Assembly (NCBI GenBank): GCA_049292975.1
Contig: JBATRZ010000003.1
Location: 1 to 8,723, forward strand
Direction of reading: 5' to 3'
Origin: JBGSWE01 sp049292975
GTDB lineage: Bacteria; Patescibacteriota; Saccharimonadia; Saccharimonadales; JACDBH01
Length of the DNA stretch: 8,723 nt
The notes under the pieces: generated by a model
Told to the model about the DNA's origin: nothing
Seen by the model: the letters and a program-made list of their open reading frames with translations, nothing else
Database searches by the model: none
Translations under genes and position numbers: made by a program
Part shown: piece after piece, positions 1 through 5,778 of the stretch
Layout: every line of letters starts with the position of its first letter
Numbering within the stretch: the stretch's first letter is position 1

Positions 1-176
1 AAAAAGCCAAGAAAGTCACCAGTCTAATCCGCGATAAATTCCCTAAAGGCAAGACGCAGATACAAGGCCAAGAGGTACGCGTAAGCAGCGGCAGCAAGGA
101 CGAGCTGCAAGCCGTCATGCAGATGCTGCGTGAGGCGGACTTCGACTTCCCGCTGTCTTTTACCAACTTCCGCTGA
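1..176 (+). CDS. yajQ: YajQ-family (DUF520) nucleotide-binding protein, 3' end only
   Basis: The reading frame is open from position 3 and encodes the last 57 residues before TGA at 174-176; the start lies outside the window. The tail matches the C-terminus of the YajQ/DUF520 family: a Lys-rich helix (KAKKVTSLIRDKFPKGKT), the strand IQGQEVRVSSGSKDELQAV, and the near-invariant ending MLREADFDFPLSFTNFR. YajQ proteins are small (about 160 residues) cytoplasmic proteins with two ferredoxin-like folds. They bind nucleic acid or nucleotides, and some members bind cyclic di-GMP and act with transcription factors. Which activity applies here cannot be read from this fragment. No T-run terminator follows; the next 135 bases are GC-rich and hairpin-forming. 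Confidence 0.9.
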   Translation, partial: KAKKVTSLIRDKFPKGKTQIQGQEVRVSSGSKDELQAVMQMLREADFDFPLSFTNFR

Positions 177-194
177 TTAAATTGTCCCCCTAGA

Positions 195-280
195 AAAGCA
201 GCCGGAGCGTCCGGCTATGCCGGCGCACCGCTTTGGTGAGAAACCATAGGCCGGAAGACCCCGCTTTAGCAGGGCCGCGC
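195..280 (+). other. GC-rich hairpin-forming segment between yajQ and the next ORF (possible structured leader)
   Basis: Hand folding gives several stems. GCCGGA (201-206) pairs with TCCGGC (210-215) across a 3-nt loop. CCGGCTATG (211-219) pairs with CATAGGCCGG (245-254) with one bulged G. Inside that second stem, CACC (226-229) pairs with GGTG (235-238). A final small stem runs from 260 to 274 (CCC GC / GC A GGG). The first hairpin and the second stem share bases 211-215, so they are alternatives. No riboswitch family was recognised and no T-run follows, so it is not a standard terminator. It may be the 5' leader of the downstream ORF pair, or simply a GC-rich spacer. Confidence 0.35.
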
Positions 281-313
281 ATGGGTGTTTCATTTGCGTT
301 ATACTTAAGCGTA

Positions 314-478
314 ATGACCCGTACTAATCTGAAGGCTGTTTCCGTTAGCGAGAAGCATATCCTGGCTATGCAGGCTAATGGCTGGCGTGACAGAGAATAC
401 TCTGCAGTAAGCTGCGCCGCGGAACGGCTGGCCAGCACGCCAGGCATGATTTACAGCCGGGAAGAAGACGCTAGATGA
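314..478 (+). CDS. small hypothetical protein (54 aa) overlapping the glycosidase start
   Basis: The ORF from ATG 314 to TGA 476-478 encodes 54 residues, beginning MTRTNLKAVSVSEKHILAM. Its stop overlaps the next gene's ATG in an ATGA arrangement (475-478), the usual sign of translational coupling. The product is polar and probably helical, with one Cys and no signal peptide or membrane segment. No family is recognised. There is no clear Shine-Dalgarno; TATACT at 300-305 resembles a -10 box but lies too close for a normal leader, so initiation might be leaderless. An in-frame ATG at 233 would extend it to 81 residues, but that extension runs through the hairpin-forming segment and looks non-coding. 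It could be a genuine small protein or only a leader peptide that delivers ribosomes to the hydrolase. Confidence 0.45.
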   Translation: MTRTNLKAVSVSEKHILAMQANGWRDREYSAVSCAAERLASTPGMIYSREEDAR

Positions 479-1821
479 TTGCACGATACGCAAGCGATAT
501 GACCCGCCGCCAGGCATCTGATTTTACTGACCGCATGAAGGCAGTGCTGGCCGAAAACGAGCGCGGCGAGTACACCAGCCCAGCCCTGCTATATCCCCAC
601 CAGTGGCTATGGGACAGTGCCTTTATCGCCATAGGCATCCGCCACTACGATCCAGCGCGGGCCGCCCAGGAACTGGCCAGCCTGGTACGCGGCCAGTGGG
701 CTAACGGCATGTTCCCTAATATGATCTTCAGCTCTACCCGCAAGTATCGTTTTGAGCGCGAAGCCTGGCGCAGCTGGCTCAGCCCGTACGCACCTGATTC
801 GGTTGCGACCAGCGGCGTCACACAGCCGCCTATGCTGGCCGAGGCCGTGGTGCGCGTTGGCGAAAAGCTGCCGGCCGCCGAGCGGCGCGAGTTCTACCGC
901 TATATGTATGAGCCGCTAGTGCGCTACCACACCTGGATGTATGCCGAGCGCGACCCGCACAATGAAGGCCTGACCCTGCAGATACACCCCTACGAGGTTG
1001 GCCTGGACAACACACCGCCGTGGGTACGCCAGCTGTACGAGCACTCGCGCCCGTGGTGGATAGCCCTCATCGAGCAGCTGCACCTGCAAAAGCTGGTTAA
1101 TTGGCTAAGGCGGGACACCCGCAAAGTTAATCCCGGCCAGCGCATCAGCAGCTTAGAGGCATTGCTGCTATGGGACGTTGTCCGCCGCCTGAGGCGCAAG
1201 CGCTACGACATAGACAAGATATTGCACCGCTCAGATTTTTGCACCCAGGATATATCTTTTAATAGCATTATGGTACGCAACAACTCACAGCTGCAGGTCA
1301 TCGCCGCTAGCTTGCGCCGCAGGCTGCCCGAGGAATTACTGTCCCATTTCAAACGCTCCGAAGAAGCGCTGGAAAAACTGTACGATGAGCCAAGCGGCCA
1401 GTACTACTCGCGCGATTTCATCACGCATAAGCTGATACTAGAGCAGTCAATCGGTACCTTTATGCCGCTGTACGCCGGCACTATTTCTAAGGAACGGGCT
1501 GCCCAGCTGGTCAAGCGGCTAAAAGATCACCGTACCTACTGGCTGCATCATCCGGTACCTAGCGTACCGCTGGACTCGCCGTTCTTTGATGCCGAACGCT
1601 ACTGGCAAGGCCCGGCTTGGGTCAATACCAACTGGCTTATCATCGACGGCTTAAAACGTTATGGCTTTGATACCGAAGCCGAAGAGCTGCGCACCCGCAC
1701 CCTGGGTATGGTCGAAAAGGCAGGGCCGTACGAGTATTTTTCGGCCATCGAGGGCCGCGGCCTGGGCGCTGCCAATTTTGCCTGGACAGCCGCGCTGTCC
1801 ATAGACCTGACACAAGGCTAA
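475..1821 (+). CDS. GH63-like glycoside hydrolase (MGH1/glucosylglycerate hydrolase type)
   Basis: This 448-residue protein has no signal peptide, so it should be cytoplasmic. Its motifs fit the (alpha/alpha)6-barrel GH63/MGH1-like family that hydrolyses mannosylglycerate, glucosylglycerate and related alpha-glucosides: LYPHQWLWDSAF near residues 39-50, RGQWANGMFPNMIF near 72-85, HPYEVGLDNTPPW at 171-183, ERYWQGPAWVNTNWLI in the C-terminal third, and YEYFSAIEGRGLGAANFAW from residue 419. By position, D178 (in GLDN) and E420 (in YEYF) are likely the catalytic acid/base pair, as in characterised bacterial members; this is inference from motif placement. Length (about 420-450) is normal, with no frameshift. 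ATG 475 overlaps the stop of the upstream small ORF; an internal ATG at 499 is an alternative start. The exact substrate cannot be told, since no glucosylglycerate synthesis gene is nearby. Confidence 0.82.
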   Translation: MIARYASDMTRRQASDFTDRMKAVLAENERGEYTSPALLYPHQWLWDSAFIAIGIRHYDPARAAQELASLVRGQWANGMFPNMIFSSTRKYRFEREAWRSWLSPYAPDSVATSGVTQPPMLAEAVVRVGEKLPAAERREFYRYMYEPLVRYHTWMYAERDPHNEGLTLQIHPYEVGLDNTPPWVRQLYEHSRPWWIALIEQLHLQKLVNWLRRDTRKVNPGQRISSLEALLLWDVVRRLRRKRYDIDKILHRSDFCTQDISFNSIMVRNNSQLQVIAASLRRRLPEELLSHFKRSEEALEKLYDEPSGQYYSRDFITHKLILEQSIGTFMPLYAGTISKERAAQLVKRLKDHRTYWLHHPVPSVPLDSPFFDAERYWQGPAWVNTNWLIIDGLKRYGFDTEAEELRTRTLGMVEKAGPYEYFSAIEGRGLGAANFAWTAALSIDLTQG

Positions 1822-1822
1822 C

Positions 1823-2887
1823 TTACTCTATATCGCTTTGGGGCTTGTCCAGCAGCAACGGCTCCAGCACTGATTCGGAGCCGGCGATCTTAACGATATC
1901 CTTATCAATACGGCCTAGTTCCTTGCTGGCATTGTTATAGTGGCCAACTGTAGCGCCCAGCGATACGCCGACTTTTTTAAAATATATATCATAACCTACC
2001 AAGTGCTTGGTAAGCTGTTCCACATTCCCGCGGATAACTTCGGTGTCTTTTTGGATTTCTAAGCTGCGCAGTCCCTGCACGATGACCTGCAGCATGGCGC
2101 TAAGCGTGCTTGGTCCTACGATTGTCACGTGCTTGTCGATAGCGGCGTACTGCATCAGGTCGCGGCCGTTCACCCCGCCGGCGCCTACCTTATTGGCCAG
2201 CAGATCATAGTAAATTGCCTCTGATGGAATGAACATAAGCGCCTGGTCCAGCGTGCCTTTCTTGGGCTGGATATATTTACTTGTTTCATCTATGCGTTTT
2301 TTCAGGTCGTCTTTAAATTGACGCTCCATAAGCGCCCGGGCATCGCCCTTAAGCTCAAGCAGCCGGTTATAGTTTTCAAGGCTAAACTTGCTGTCTATGG
2401 GCAGGAACTTGCCGTCAAGCTTAATAATGGCGTCTACTACCAAACCCTCGCCCATCTTATGCTGCAGTTCATAGCTGCCGGGCGGCAAGACATTTTGCAG
2501 TATCTGTTCCAGGTAAAATTCCCCTAAGACACCTCGCTGTTTGGGATTCTGCAAGACGTTCTGCAGCGCCTTCAGGTCATCTGCGACATCTATAACGCGC
2601 TTATTCGTATCGTCCAGCTTGGTGAGACGTTCGGTCACGTCCTTTATCAGCTGGGCACTGGCAGCCAGCTGCTTGCTCATACTTTCCTGGTTCTTATCAA
2701 GACGCGCAGTCAAATGGCCCTGCAGCCCTTCCCTGAGCGCATCTATATCTGTGCTGAGTTTTGTCAGGTCTTCTTTGATAAGCAGCGTACTCTGAGTATC
2801 CGGCACAGGCAGACGTGAATTCTTAATAAGCAGCGCCCCCAGCACCAAGCAGACCAACCCCAAAACCACGAATATCGCAAAAAGCAT
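1823..2887 (-). CDS. rmuC: RmuC-family DNA recombination protein
   Basis: The 354-residue product has the full RmuC layout. An N-terminal membrane segment spans residues 2-21. A coiled-coil-like region rich in K, E, L and Q covers roughly 35-115. The RmuC nuclease-like domain then begins at RGVLGEFYLEQIL (118-130). Candidate PD-(D/E)XK-type residues are E123, D152 in VVDAII, and D165 and K167 in LPIDSKF. RmuC limits DNA inversions and rearrangements at inverted repeats and is thought to be a membrane-tethered nuclease; the fold assignment is family knowledge, not shown here. The start follows the ZIP gene's stop by 12 bases, so the two are probably cotranscribed. A GGAG (minus strand, 2904-2907) lies somewhat far upstream of the ATG. 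The gene converges on the glycosidase gene with a 1-base gap and no visible terminator. Confidence 0.92.
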   Translation of the reverse strand: MLFAIFVVLGLVCLVLGALLIKNSRLPVPDTQSTLLIKEDLTKLSTDIDALREGLQGHLTARLDKNQESMSKQLAASAQLIKDVTERLTKLDDTNKRVIDVADDLKALQNVLQNPKQRGVLGEFYLEQILQNVLPPGSYELQHKMGEGLVVDAIIKLDGKFLPIDSKFSLENYNRLLELKGDARALMERQFKDDLKKRIDETSKYIQPKKGTLDQALMFIPSEAIYYDLLANKVGAGGVNGRDLMQYAAIDKHVTIVGPSTLSAMLQVIVQGLRSLEIQKDTEVIRGNVEQLTKHLVGYDIYFKKVGVSLGATVGHYNNASKELGRIDKDIVKIAGSESVLEPLLLDKPQSDIE

Positions 2888-2899
2888 AGGCCTATTGTA

Positions 2900-3721
2900 T
2901 CACTCTCCAGGGCGGGCAGGTTCAGTGTACCTGGAGTCCTCGGGCCCGTGCCCGGTATCAATGTAGCGGTGCGCCAAATTAATGCTTAGCCCCACCACTA
3001 TAACGCCCAGCAGCAAAAGAAGCGGTTGCCAATCAAACAGTTTATGACGCTTGTCCGATGCTGAGGCATGCTGGTGGATACTCGGGATGATGTCGCTTGC
3101 CGCTATATATAGCAAGAAGCCGGCGCTCAAGCCCAGCAGGAAATCTACAGGGAGTGCCGCGGTGCTGCCCGCCGCGTATGTCAGCACAGCGGCCAGCGTG
3201 GTTGCCATGGCGCTAAACACGTTTACCCGCAGGACTTTGCGCCGTGCCATGCCTTTTTTTAGCAGCAGGCCAAAATCACCAATCTCCTGCGGTATCTCAT
3301 GCGCAGCCACCGCCAGTGTTGTGACCAGCCCAGTGGCGGGACTTACCAAAAAAGCAGCCGCAATAGCGACACCGTCAAGTGCATTGTGCATAATGTCGCC
3401 GACAATAATTAGCGGCACCGTGGATGATTCGTCCTCGTCGTCATGATGATGATGGAACCAGCGCAGGAAGCGCTCGGCAAAAAAGAATACCAGCATGCCG
3501 GTTAATGTTGCCAGCAGTACCGTATCTGTGCTGCCTTCTTCCAGGCCGTCTTTTAGCAGATCCAGGAATACGGCCGCCAGCAGCGCGCCGGCCGCAAAAG
3601 GTGTGGCATACCATGCCAGTTTGTTGGCGGTTGATTTGCGGCTAAGCAGCAGTACGCCGCCAATAAGCGATATAATGCCGCCGATAAACGTCAGGCCAAT
3701 TAATTGCAGGAGCTCGTTCAT
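2900..3721 (-). CDS. ZIP-family divalent metal transporter
   Basis: The 273-residue membrane protein has about eight hydrophobic segments, as in the ZIP (SLC39) family, which imports zinc, iron or manganese into the cytoplasm. Diagnostic residues are the transmembrane metal-site motifs HNALD (112-116) and HEIPQEIGD (141-149). A cytoplasmic His/Asp-rich loop, HHHHDDEDE (90-98), is a probable metal-sensing or metal-holding loop. A second short His region (HQH) precedes the last membrane segments. The gene is divergent from a Fur-family repressor, separated by 87 bp holding palindromes, so regulation by that protein is likely; zinc is the favoured but unproven metal. There is no Shine-Dalgarno, and promoter-like boxes end about six bases before the ATG, which points to a leaderless mRNA. 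It is followed 12 bases later by rmuC. Confidence 0.93.
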   Translation of the reverse strand: MNELLQLIGLTFIGGIISLIGGVLLLSRKSTANKLAWYATPFAAGALLAAVFLDLLKDGLEEGSTDTVLLATLTGMLVFFFAERFLRWFHHHHDDEDESSTVPLIIVGDIMHNALDGVAIAAAFLVSPATGLVTTLAVAAHEIPQEIGDFGLLLKKGMARRKVLRVNVFSAMATTLAAVLTYAAGSTAALPVDFLLGLSAGFLLYIAASDIIPSIHQHASASDKRHKLFDWQPLLLLLGVIVVGLSINLAHRYIDTGHGPEDSRYTEPARPGE

Positions 3722-3727
3722 GCTGTA

Positions 3728-3756
3728 TGTATAGGTTTGATTAGCATAAGTGTAAA
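3728..3756 (-). promoter_or_regulatory. candidate promoter of the ZIP-rmuC operon
   Basis: Read on the minus strand, TTTACA (3756-3751) and TATACA (3733-3728) are separated by 17 bases, a good sigma-70 spacing. The -10 box ends only six bases before the ATG (3721-3719), so transcription would begin at or next to the start codon, giving a leaderless message. This agrees with the missing Shine-Dalgarno. The -35 box lies inside a 16-base element (3751-3766) that matches 3791-3806 at 13 of 16 positions, so a repressor bound there would block the promoter. Confidence 0.45.
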
Positions 3757-3771
3757 AATTTTGGCAGTTTT

Positions 3772-3799
3772 TTGCAAATTTGTCGCAATTTGTTAAAAT
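3772..3799 (+). promoter_or_regulatory. candidate promoter of the Fur-family gene
   Basis: TTGCAA (3772-3777) and TAAAAT (3794-3799) are 16 bases apart and could serve as -35 and -10 boxes. The start point would fall close to 3806-3809, next to the ATG at 3809, and no Shine-Dalgarno exists, so this message also looks leaderless. The -10 box lies inside the 3781-3808 palindrome, which would allow autorepression. Confidence 0.45.
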
Positions 3800-3808
3800 A
3801 TTGCCACA
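3775..3808. promoter_or_regulatory. overlapping palindromes, probable Fur/Zur-type operator
   Basis: Two inverted repeats overlap here. CAAATT (3775-3780) and AATTTG (3787-3792) form perfect 6-base arms with a 6-base spacer. A larger imperfect palindrome spans 3781-3808, centred between 3794 and 3795, with 11 of 14 base pairs matching; it includes outer TGT/ACA and inner GCAAT/ATTGC. A/T-rich dyads of this size between a Fur-family gene and a divergent metal transporter are typical operator sites. Which dyad is bound cannot be decided from one sequence. Confidence 0.5.
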
Positions 3809-4228
3809 ATGATTGACAAATTACAGACAGAGCTTAAGCTGGCCGGCTATTCGCTAACCAGGCCGCGGCTGACTGTCTTTAGCGCCCTGCAGGGCACCAA
3901 GCCGAGGACTATGCGTGAGCTGGTAGATTCGCTTGAGGGCATTATTGACCGCGCCAGCGTCTATCGTACCGTCAGCTTGTATGAAGAGTTGGGCATTGTC
4001 ACGCGGATCCAATACGGCTGGAAATACCGCCTCGAACTAAGCGACGCTTTCACGCCTCATCACCACCATCTTACCTGCCAGCAATGCCAGCGCGTCATAA
4101 GCTTCGATGAACCGGACGGCCTGGACGGCATGCTTGCGCAGATTGCCGCCGAGAACAAATATATCCCGCTCAGCCACAATTTGGAGATCTTCGGCCTGTG
4201 CGCACATTGCCAGGCCGCCCGCCGGTAA
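3809..4228 (+). CDS. Fur-family metal-responsive transcriptional repressor (Zur-like)
   Basis: The 139-residue protein has the complete Fur layout. The N-terminal winged-helix domain includes the typical LAGYSLTRPRLTVFSALQ (near residues 11-28) and the recognition-helix segment DRASVYRTVSLYEELGIV. The C-terminal dimerisation and metal-binding domain has HHHH at 84-87, the pair C90-x-x-C93, H123 in HNLEIFGLC, and the pair C131-x-x-C134. The two CxxC pairs form the structural zinc site of the family; the His cluster and H123 are likely regulatory metal ligands. Divergent pairing with a ZIP importer suggests zinc sensing, but iron (Fur) or manganese (Mur) cannot be excluded. There is no Shine-Dalgarno; a palindrome abuts the start codon, indicating autorepression. 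Length is normal for the family. Confidence 0.92.
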   Translation: MIDKLQTELKLAGYSLTRPRLTVFSALQGTKPRTMRELVDSLEGIIDRASVYRTVSLYEELGIVTRIQYGWKYRLELSDAFTPHHHHLTCQQCQRVISFDEPDGLDGMLAQIAAENKYIPLSHNLEIFGLCAHCQAARR

Positions 4229-4257
4229 TTTTTACACCATCCAGTATCACTTGGGTT

Positions 4258-4275
4258 TTTGTAAGATTTTTTACA
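4258..4275. promoter_or_regulatory. palindromic motif, copy 1 (TTTGTAAGATTnnTTACA)
   Basis: The core sits in a longer inverted repeat: TTTTTGTAA (4256-4264), six bases, then TTACAAAAA (4271-4279), with perfect 9-base arms. Sixteen of 18 bases match a second copy at 7891-7908. A further half-site, TTCTTACAG, follows at 4291-4299. The motif lies between the Fur-family gene and the secreted-protein gene at 4388. A T-rich stem without a GC core followed by A residues is unlike a plus-strand intrinsic terminator, so a transcription-factor site is favoured. Its binding protein is unknown. Confidence 0.45.
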
Positions 4276-4375
4276 AAAAATCCGTAGGGCTTCTTACAGA
4301 ACCCTGTGACCCCCAAGCGCACTATATGAGGGTAAGTTCAAAATGGCTTACCGCGCTCACTATGCAGCACTTAAT

Positions 4376-4382
4376 GAGGAGG
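4376..4382 (+). promoter_or_regulatory. strong ribosome binding site fixing the start at 4388
   Basis: GAGGAGG lies five bases before ATG 4388. The frame is also open from an ATG at 4343, but that one has no Shine-Dalgarno and would add 15 residues ahead of the basic N-terminus, so 4388 is preferred. Confidence 0.8.
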
Positions 4383-4387
4383 GGTTA

Positions 4388-4930
4388 ATGAAGCGAGATG
4401 TATCCGGACGCCAGACCAAGGCCAGGACCAGACAGATTCTGCGCGCCAGGTGGTTCCAGCCCGGCATGGCCGCAGTTGGGGCCGCGCTGCTCATTACCGG
4501 CTCGGCGTATGCTGCGTCAGCCGCTACCGGCCCGTCCGTAAATCCGCAAGATACCAGCCCGGTGCCCAGCTCAGACAAGCCAGCGGCAGCAGAAGTTGAA
4601 GATACCCTGCCGGCAGCCTCAGATAATTCAGCCCCACAGGCAGCAATCCCCGCAACTGATAACCAGAACTCAAGCTCCAGCACAAATAACATTAGCCGTG
4701 TCGAGGGCAGTCATACCAGCATAAGCATCGAGTCCAAATCTGTCACAAGCGCTAATGGCGAATCAGTCACGACCAAACCCGAGATCAAGATTAACGGACA
4801 ATTACAGCAATTGCCCGAAAGCGGACGTTTCAAGCAGGATATCAAGACCGGAGACAGCCGCACCCGTATCCGCGGGAACATAGATTCTGAAAATACATCC
4901 ATCAATATCTCAACTAAAGGTTCTCTGTGA
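4388..4930 (+). CDS. secreted or membrane-anchored protein of unknown function (180 aa)
   Basis: From ATG 4388 the product is 180 residues. The N-terminus is strongly basic (MKRDVSGRQTKARTRQILR). A hydrophobic segment at about residues 26-38 follows, ending SAYAAS, a good signal-peptidase site after A42; if uncleaved it would be a type II anchor. Next comes a Pro/Ser/Ala-rich flexible stretch (about 46-85) and an Asn/Ser-rich stretch. The C-terminal half is polar and predicted beta-rich, with alternating patterns such as SISIESKSVTSANGESV and NTSINISTKGSL. There are no Cys residues and no recognised domain. It is the first gene of a same-strand block of exported proteins. It lacks the SGxA signature of the next two genes, so it is not obviously a third member of that family. 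Confidence 0.72.
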   Translation: MKRDVSGRQTKARTRQILRARWFQPGMAAVGAALLITGSAYAASAATGPSVNPQDTSPVPSSDKPAAAEVEDTLPAASDNSAPQAAIPATDNQNSSSSTNNISRVEGSHTSISIESKSVTSANGESVTTKPEIKINGQLQQLPESGRFKQDIKTGDSRTRIRGNIDSENTSINISTKGSL

Positions 4931-5046
4931 ACCAGGGGGGCAATTAGCCTATACGTACGTCTACGTCTTCCGTCCGGAGCTAGAATCGCCCCTTTGGCTC
5001 CGGTCGGACGAGGTGTCCGAAGCAACTAATTTAATAACAACAATCA
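4931..5046 (+). ncRNA. hairpin-rich intergenic leader of the two-repeat protein gene
   Basis: Two adjoining hairpins can form: CCGGAGC (4974-4980) with GCTCCGG (4997-5003), and TCGGAC (5004-5009) with GTCCGA (5015-5020). An alternative pairing, CGTCCG (4971-4976) with CGGACG (5005-5010), uses the same CGGAC and excludes both. GGGGC near 4936-4941 can also pair with GCCCC at 4988-4992. An A/T-rich single-stranded stretch (5021-5046) leads to the ribosome site. The competing pairings suggest a regulatory leader or a structured 5' UTR, but no known riboswitch consensus was recognised. It could also serve as a partial terminator for the upstream gene, although GCCCC is followed by only three Ts. 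Confidence 0.4.
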
Positions 5047-5053
5047 AAGGAGG
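5047..5053 (+). promoter_or_regulatory. strong ribosome binding site of the two-repeat protein
   Basis: AAGGAGG lies seven bases before ATG 5061, an almost ideal Shine-Dalgarno, suggesting high expression. It contrasts with the absence of any such site at the Fur-family and ZIP genes. Confidence 0.85.
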
Positions 5054-5060
5054 GTAACTC

Positions 5061-5639
5061 ATGAAGAAGTTACTTGGTTTGTTCATTGCCGTACTGGTGA
5101 GCGTGGGGCTTACTGGCGGTTTAGTAGCAGCTGCGGAAATCAGCGGCGATTCAGTTGATTCAACAAATGCTATTACCTACGATAACGAATCAAACGTGGA
5201 TCTGGACAACAACACAGACCTGAGACTAAGCGCAAATGCAGATCAGGATGCTGATTCTGGCGACGCCAAAGCTTACAAGAACGTAGACGCCGGCGATGCA
5301 GAATCTGGCGACGCATCTAACGAGAGCAGCGTTGAGGCGACCATTGATGTAGACAACAGCGGTTCCAGTGCAGCAGCCTTAAGCTGTGCCTGCGCAGAAG
5401 GTGACGCAGATGCAACCATCAGCGGCGACAGTGTCAAGTCTAATAACGCCATCACCTTCAGCAACAAGAGCAACGTGAGCGTTACTAACAACACGAGCGT
5501 AAGCGTCTCTAACAATGTAGATCAATATGCTGATTCTGGCGACGCATCAGTCAGCTACAACGTTCGCGGCGGCAGCGCTACAACTGGCAGCGCTTCGAAC
5601 AGCTCTAGCACTTCGTTCAGCCTTAGTGTTACTAACTAA
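5061..5639 (+). CDS. secreted two-repeat SGxA/CxC surface protein (192 aa)
   Basis: The start is set by an excellent Shine-Dalgarno. Residues 1-25 form a signal peptide (MKKLLGLFIAVLVSVGLTGG, then LVAAA), probably cleaved before E26. The mature part is two 73-residue repeats, 27-99 and 120-192, that align without gaps at about 40 identical positions. Shared blocks include ISGDSV, NAIT, SNV, NNT and the signature SGDA....NV (starting at S66 and S159). The first repeat is rich in Asp/Glu; the second replaces many acids with Ser/Thr/Asn. Between them lies a linker holding C109-A-C111 followed by Gly-Asp, a motif also seen twice in the large protein downstream. There is no anchor at the C-terminus. 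No known domain was recognised; the regular V/I/N pattern suggests a beta-solenoid or beta-sandwich, which is inference. Likely a secreted or cell-surface partner of the 699-residue protein. Confidence 0.8.
   Translation: MKKLLGLFIAVLVSVGLTGGLVAAAEISGDSVDSTNAITYDNESNVDLDNNTDLRLSANADQDADSGDAKAYKNVDAGDAESGDASNESSVEATIDVDNSGSSAAALSCACAEGDADATISGDSVKSNNAITFSNKSNVSVTNNTSVSVSNNVDQYADSGDASVSYNVRGGSATTGSASNSSSTSFSLSVTN
5141..5636 (+). repeat. internal duplication: two 73-residue coding repeats
   Basis: Codons 27-99 and 120-192 encode gap-free homologous units (about 40 of 73 residues identical by hand alignment), separated by a 20-residue linker with the CxC motif. The DNA is clearly less similar than an exact recent tandem copy, so the duplication is old. 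Confidence 0.75.
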
Positions 5640-5706
5640 CATAGGGCTACTCGTGTGAGCTAATCCGTGCATAAAGTATCCCCACATACTATATTGCCGG
5701 ACAAGT

Positions 5707-5740
5707 TAGGGACAGGCGGCCTCACCGCTGCCTGTCCCTA
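5707..5740 (+). terminator. strong hairpin between the two repeat-protein genes
   Basis: TAGGGACAGGC (5707-5717) and GCCTGTCCCTA (5730-5740) form a perfect 11-base-pair stem with a 12-nt loop that can pair further. The downstream sequence (AGAGGGAAATCTTTATT) has only a weak T stretch nine bases away, so it is a poor classical terminator. It may instead cause partial read-through, protect the 3' end of the upstream message, or act in the leader of the next gene, whose ribosome site starts at 5762. Confidence 0.55.
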
Positions 5741-5761
5741 GAGGGAAATCTTTATTACCGT

Positions 5762-5767
5762 AGGAGG
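5762..5767 (+). promoter_or_regulatory. ribosome binding site of the large surface protein
   Basis: AGGAGG lies 11 bases before ATG 5779. This spacing is on the long side; a second weaker TAGGA at 5771-5775 is nearer. Together they support the chosen start. Confidence 0.7.
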
Positions 5768-5778
5768 CAATAGGAATA

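Noticed and set aside
3051..3446. Plus-strand open frame of 131 codons opposite the ZIP gene
   Set aside because: The minus frame has the HNxxD and HEIPQEIGD transporter motifs; the plus frame is a Ser/Ala-rich shadow without a family match.
4343..4387. Upstream ATG giving a 15-residue longer secreted protein
   Set aside because: It has no ribosome site, whereas ATG 4388 has GAGGAGG five bases before it and gives a normal basic signal-peptide N-terminus.
4931..5046. Known riboswitch (such as cyclic di-GMP) before the two-repeat protein gene
   Set aside because: The hairpins are real on paper, but the conserved loop sequences of the riboswitches I know are absent.
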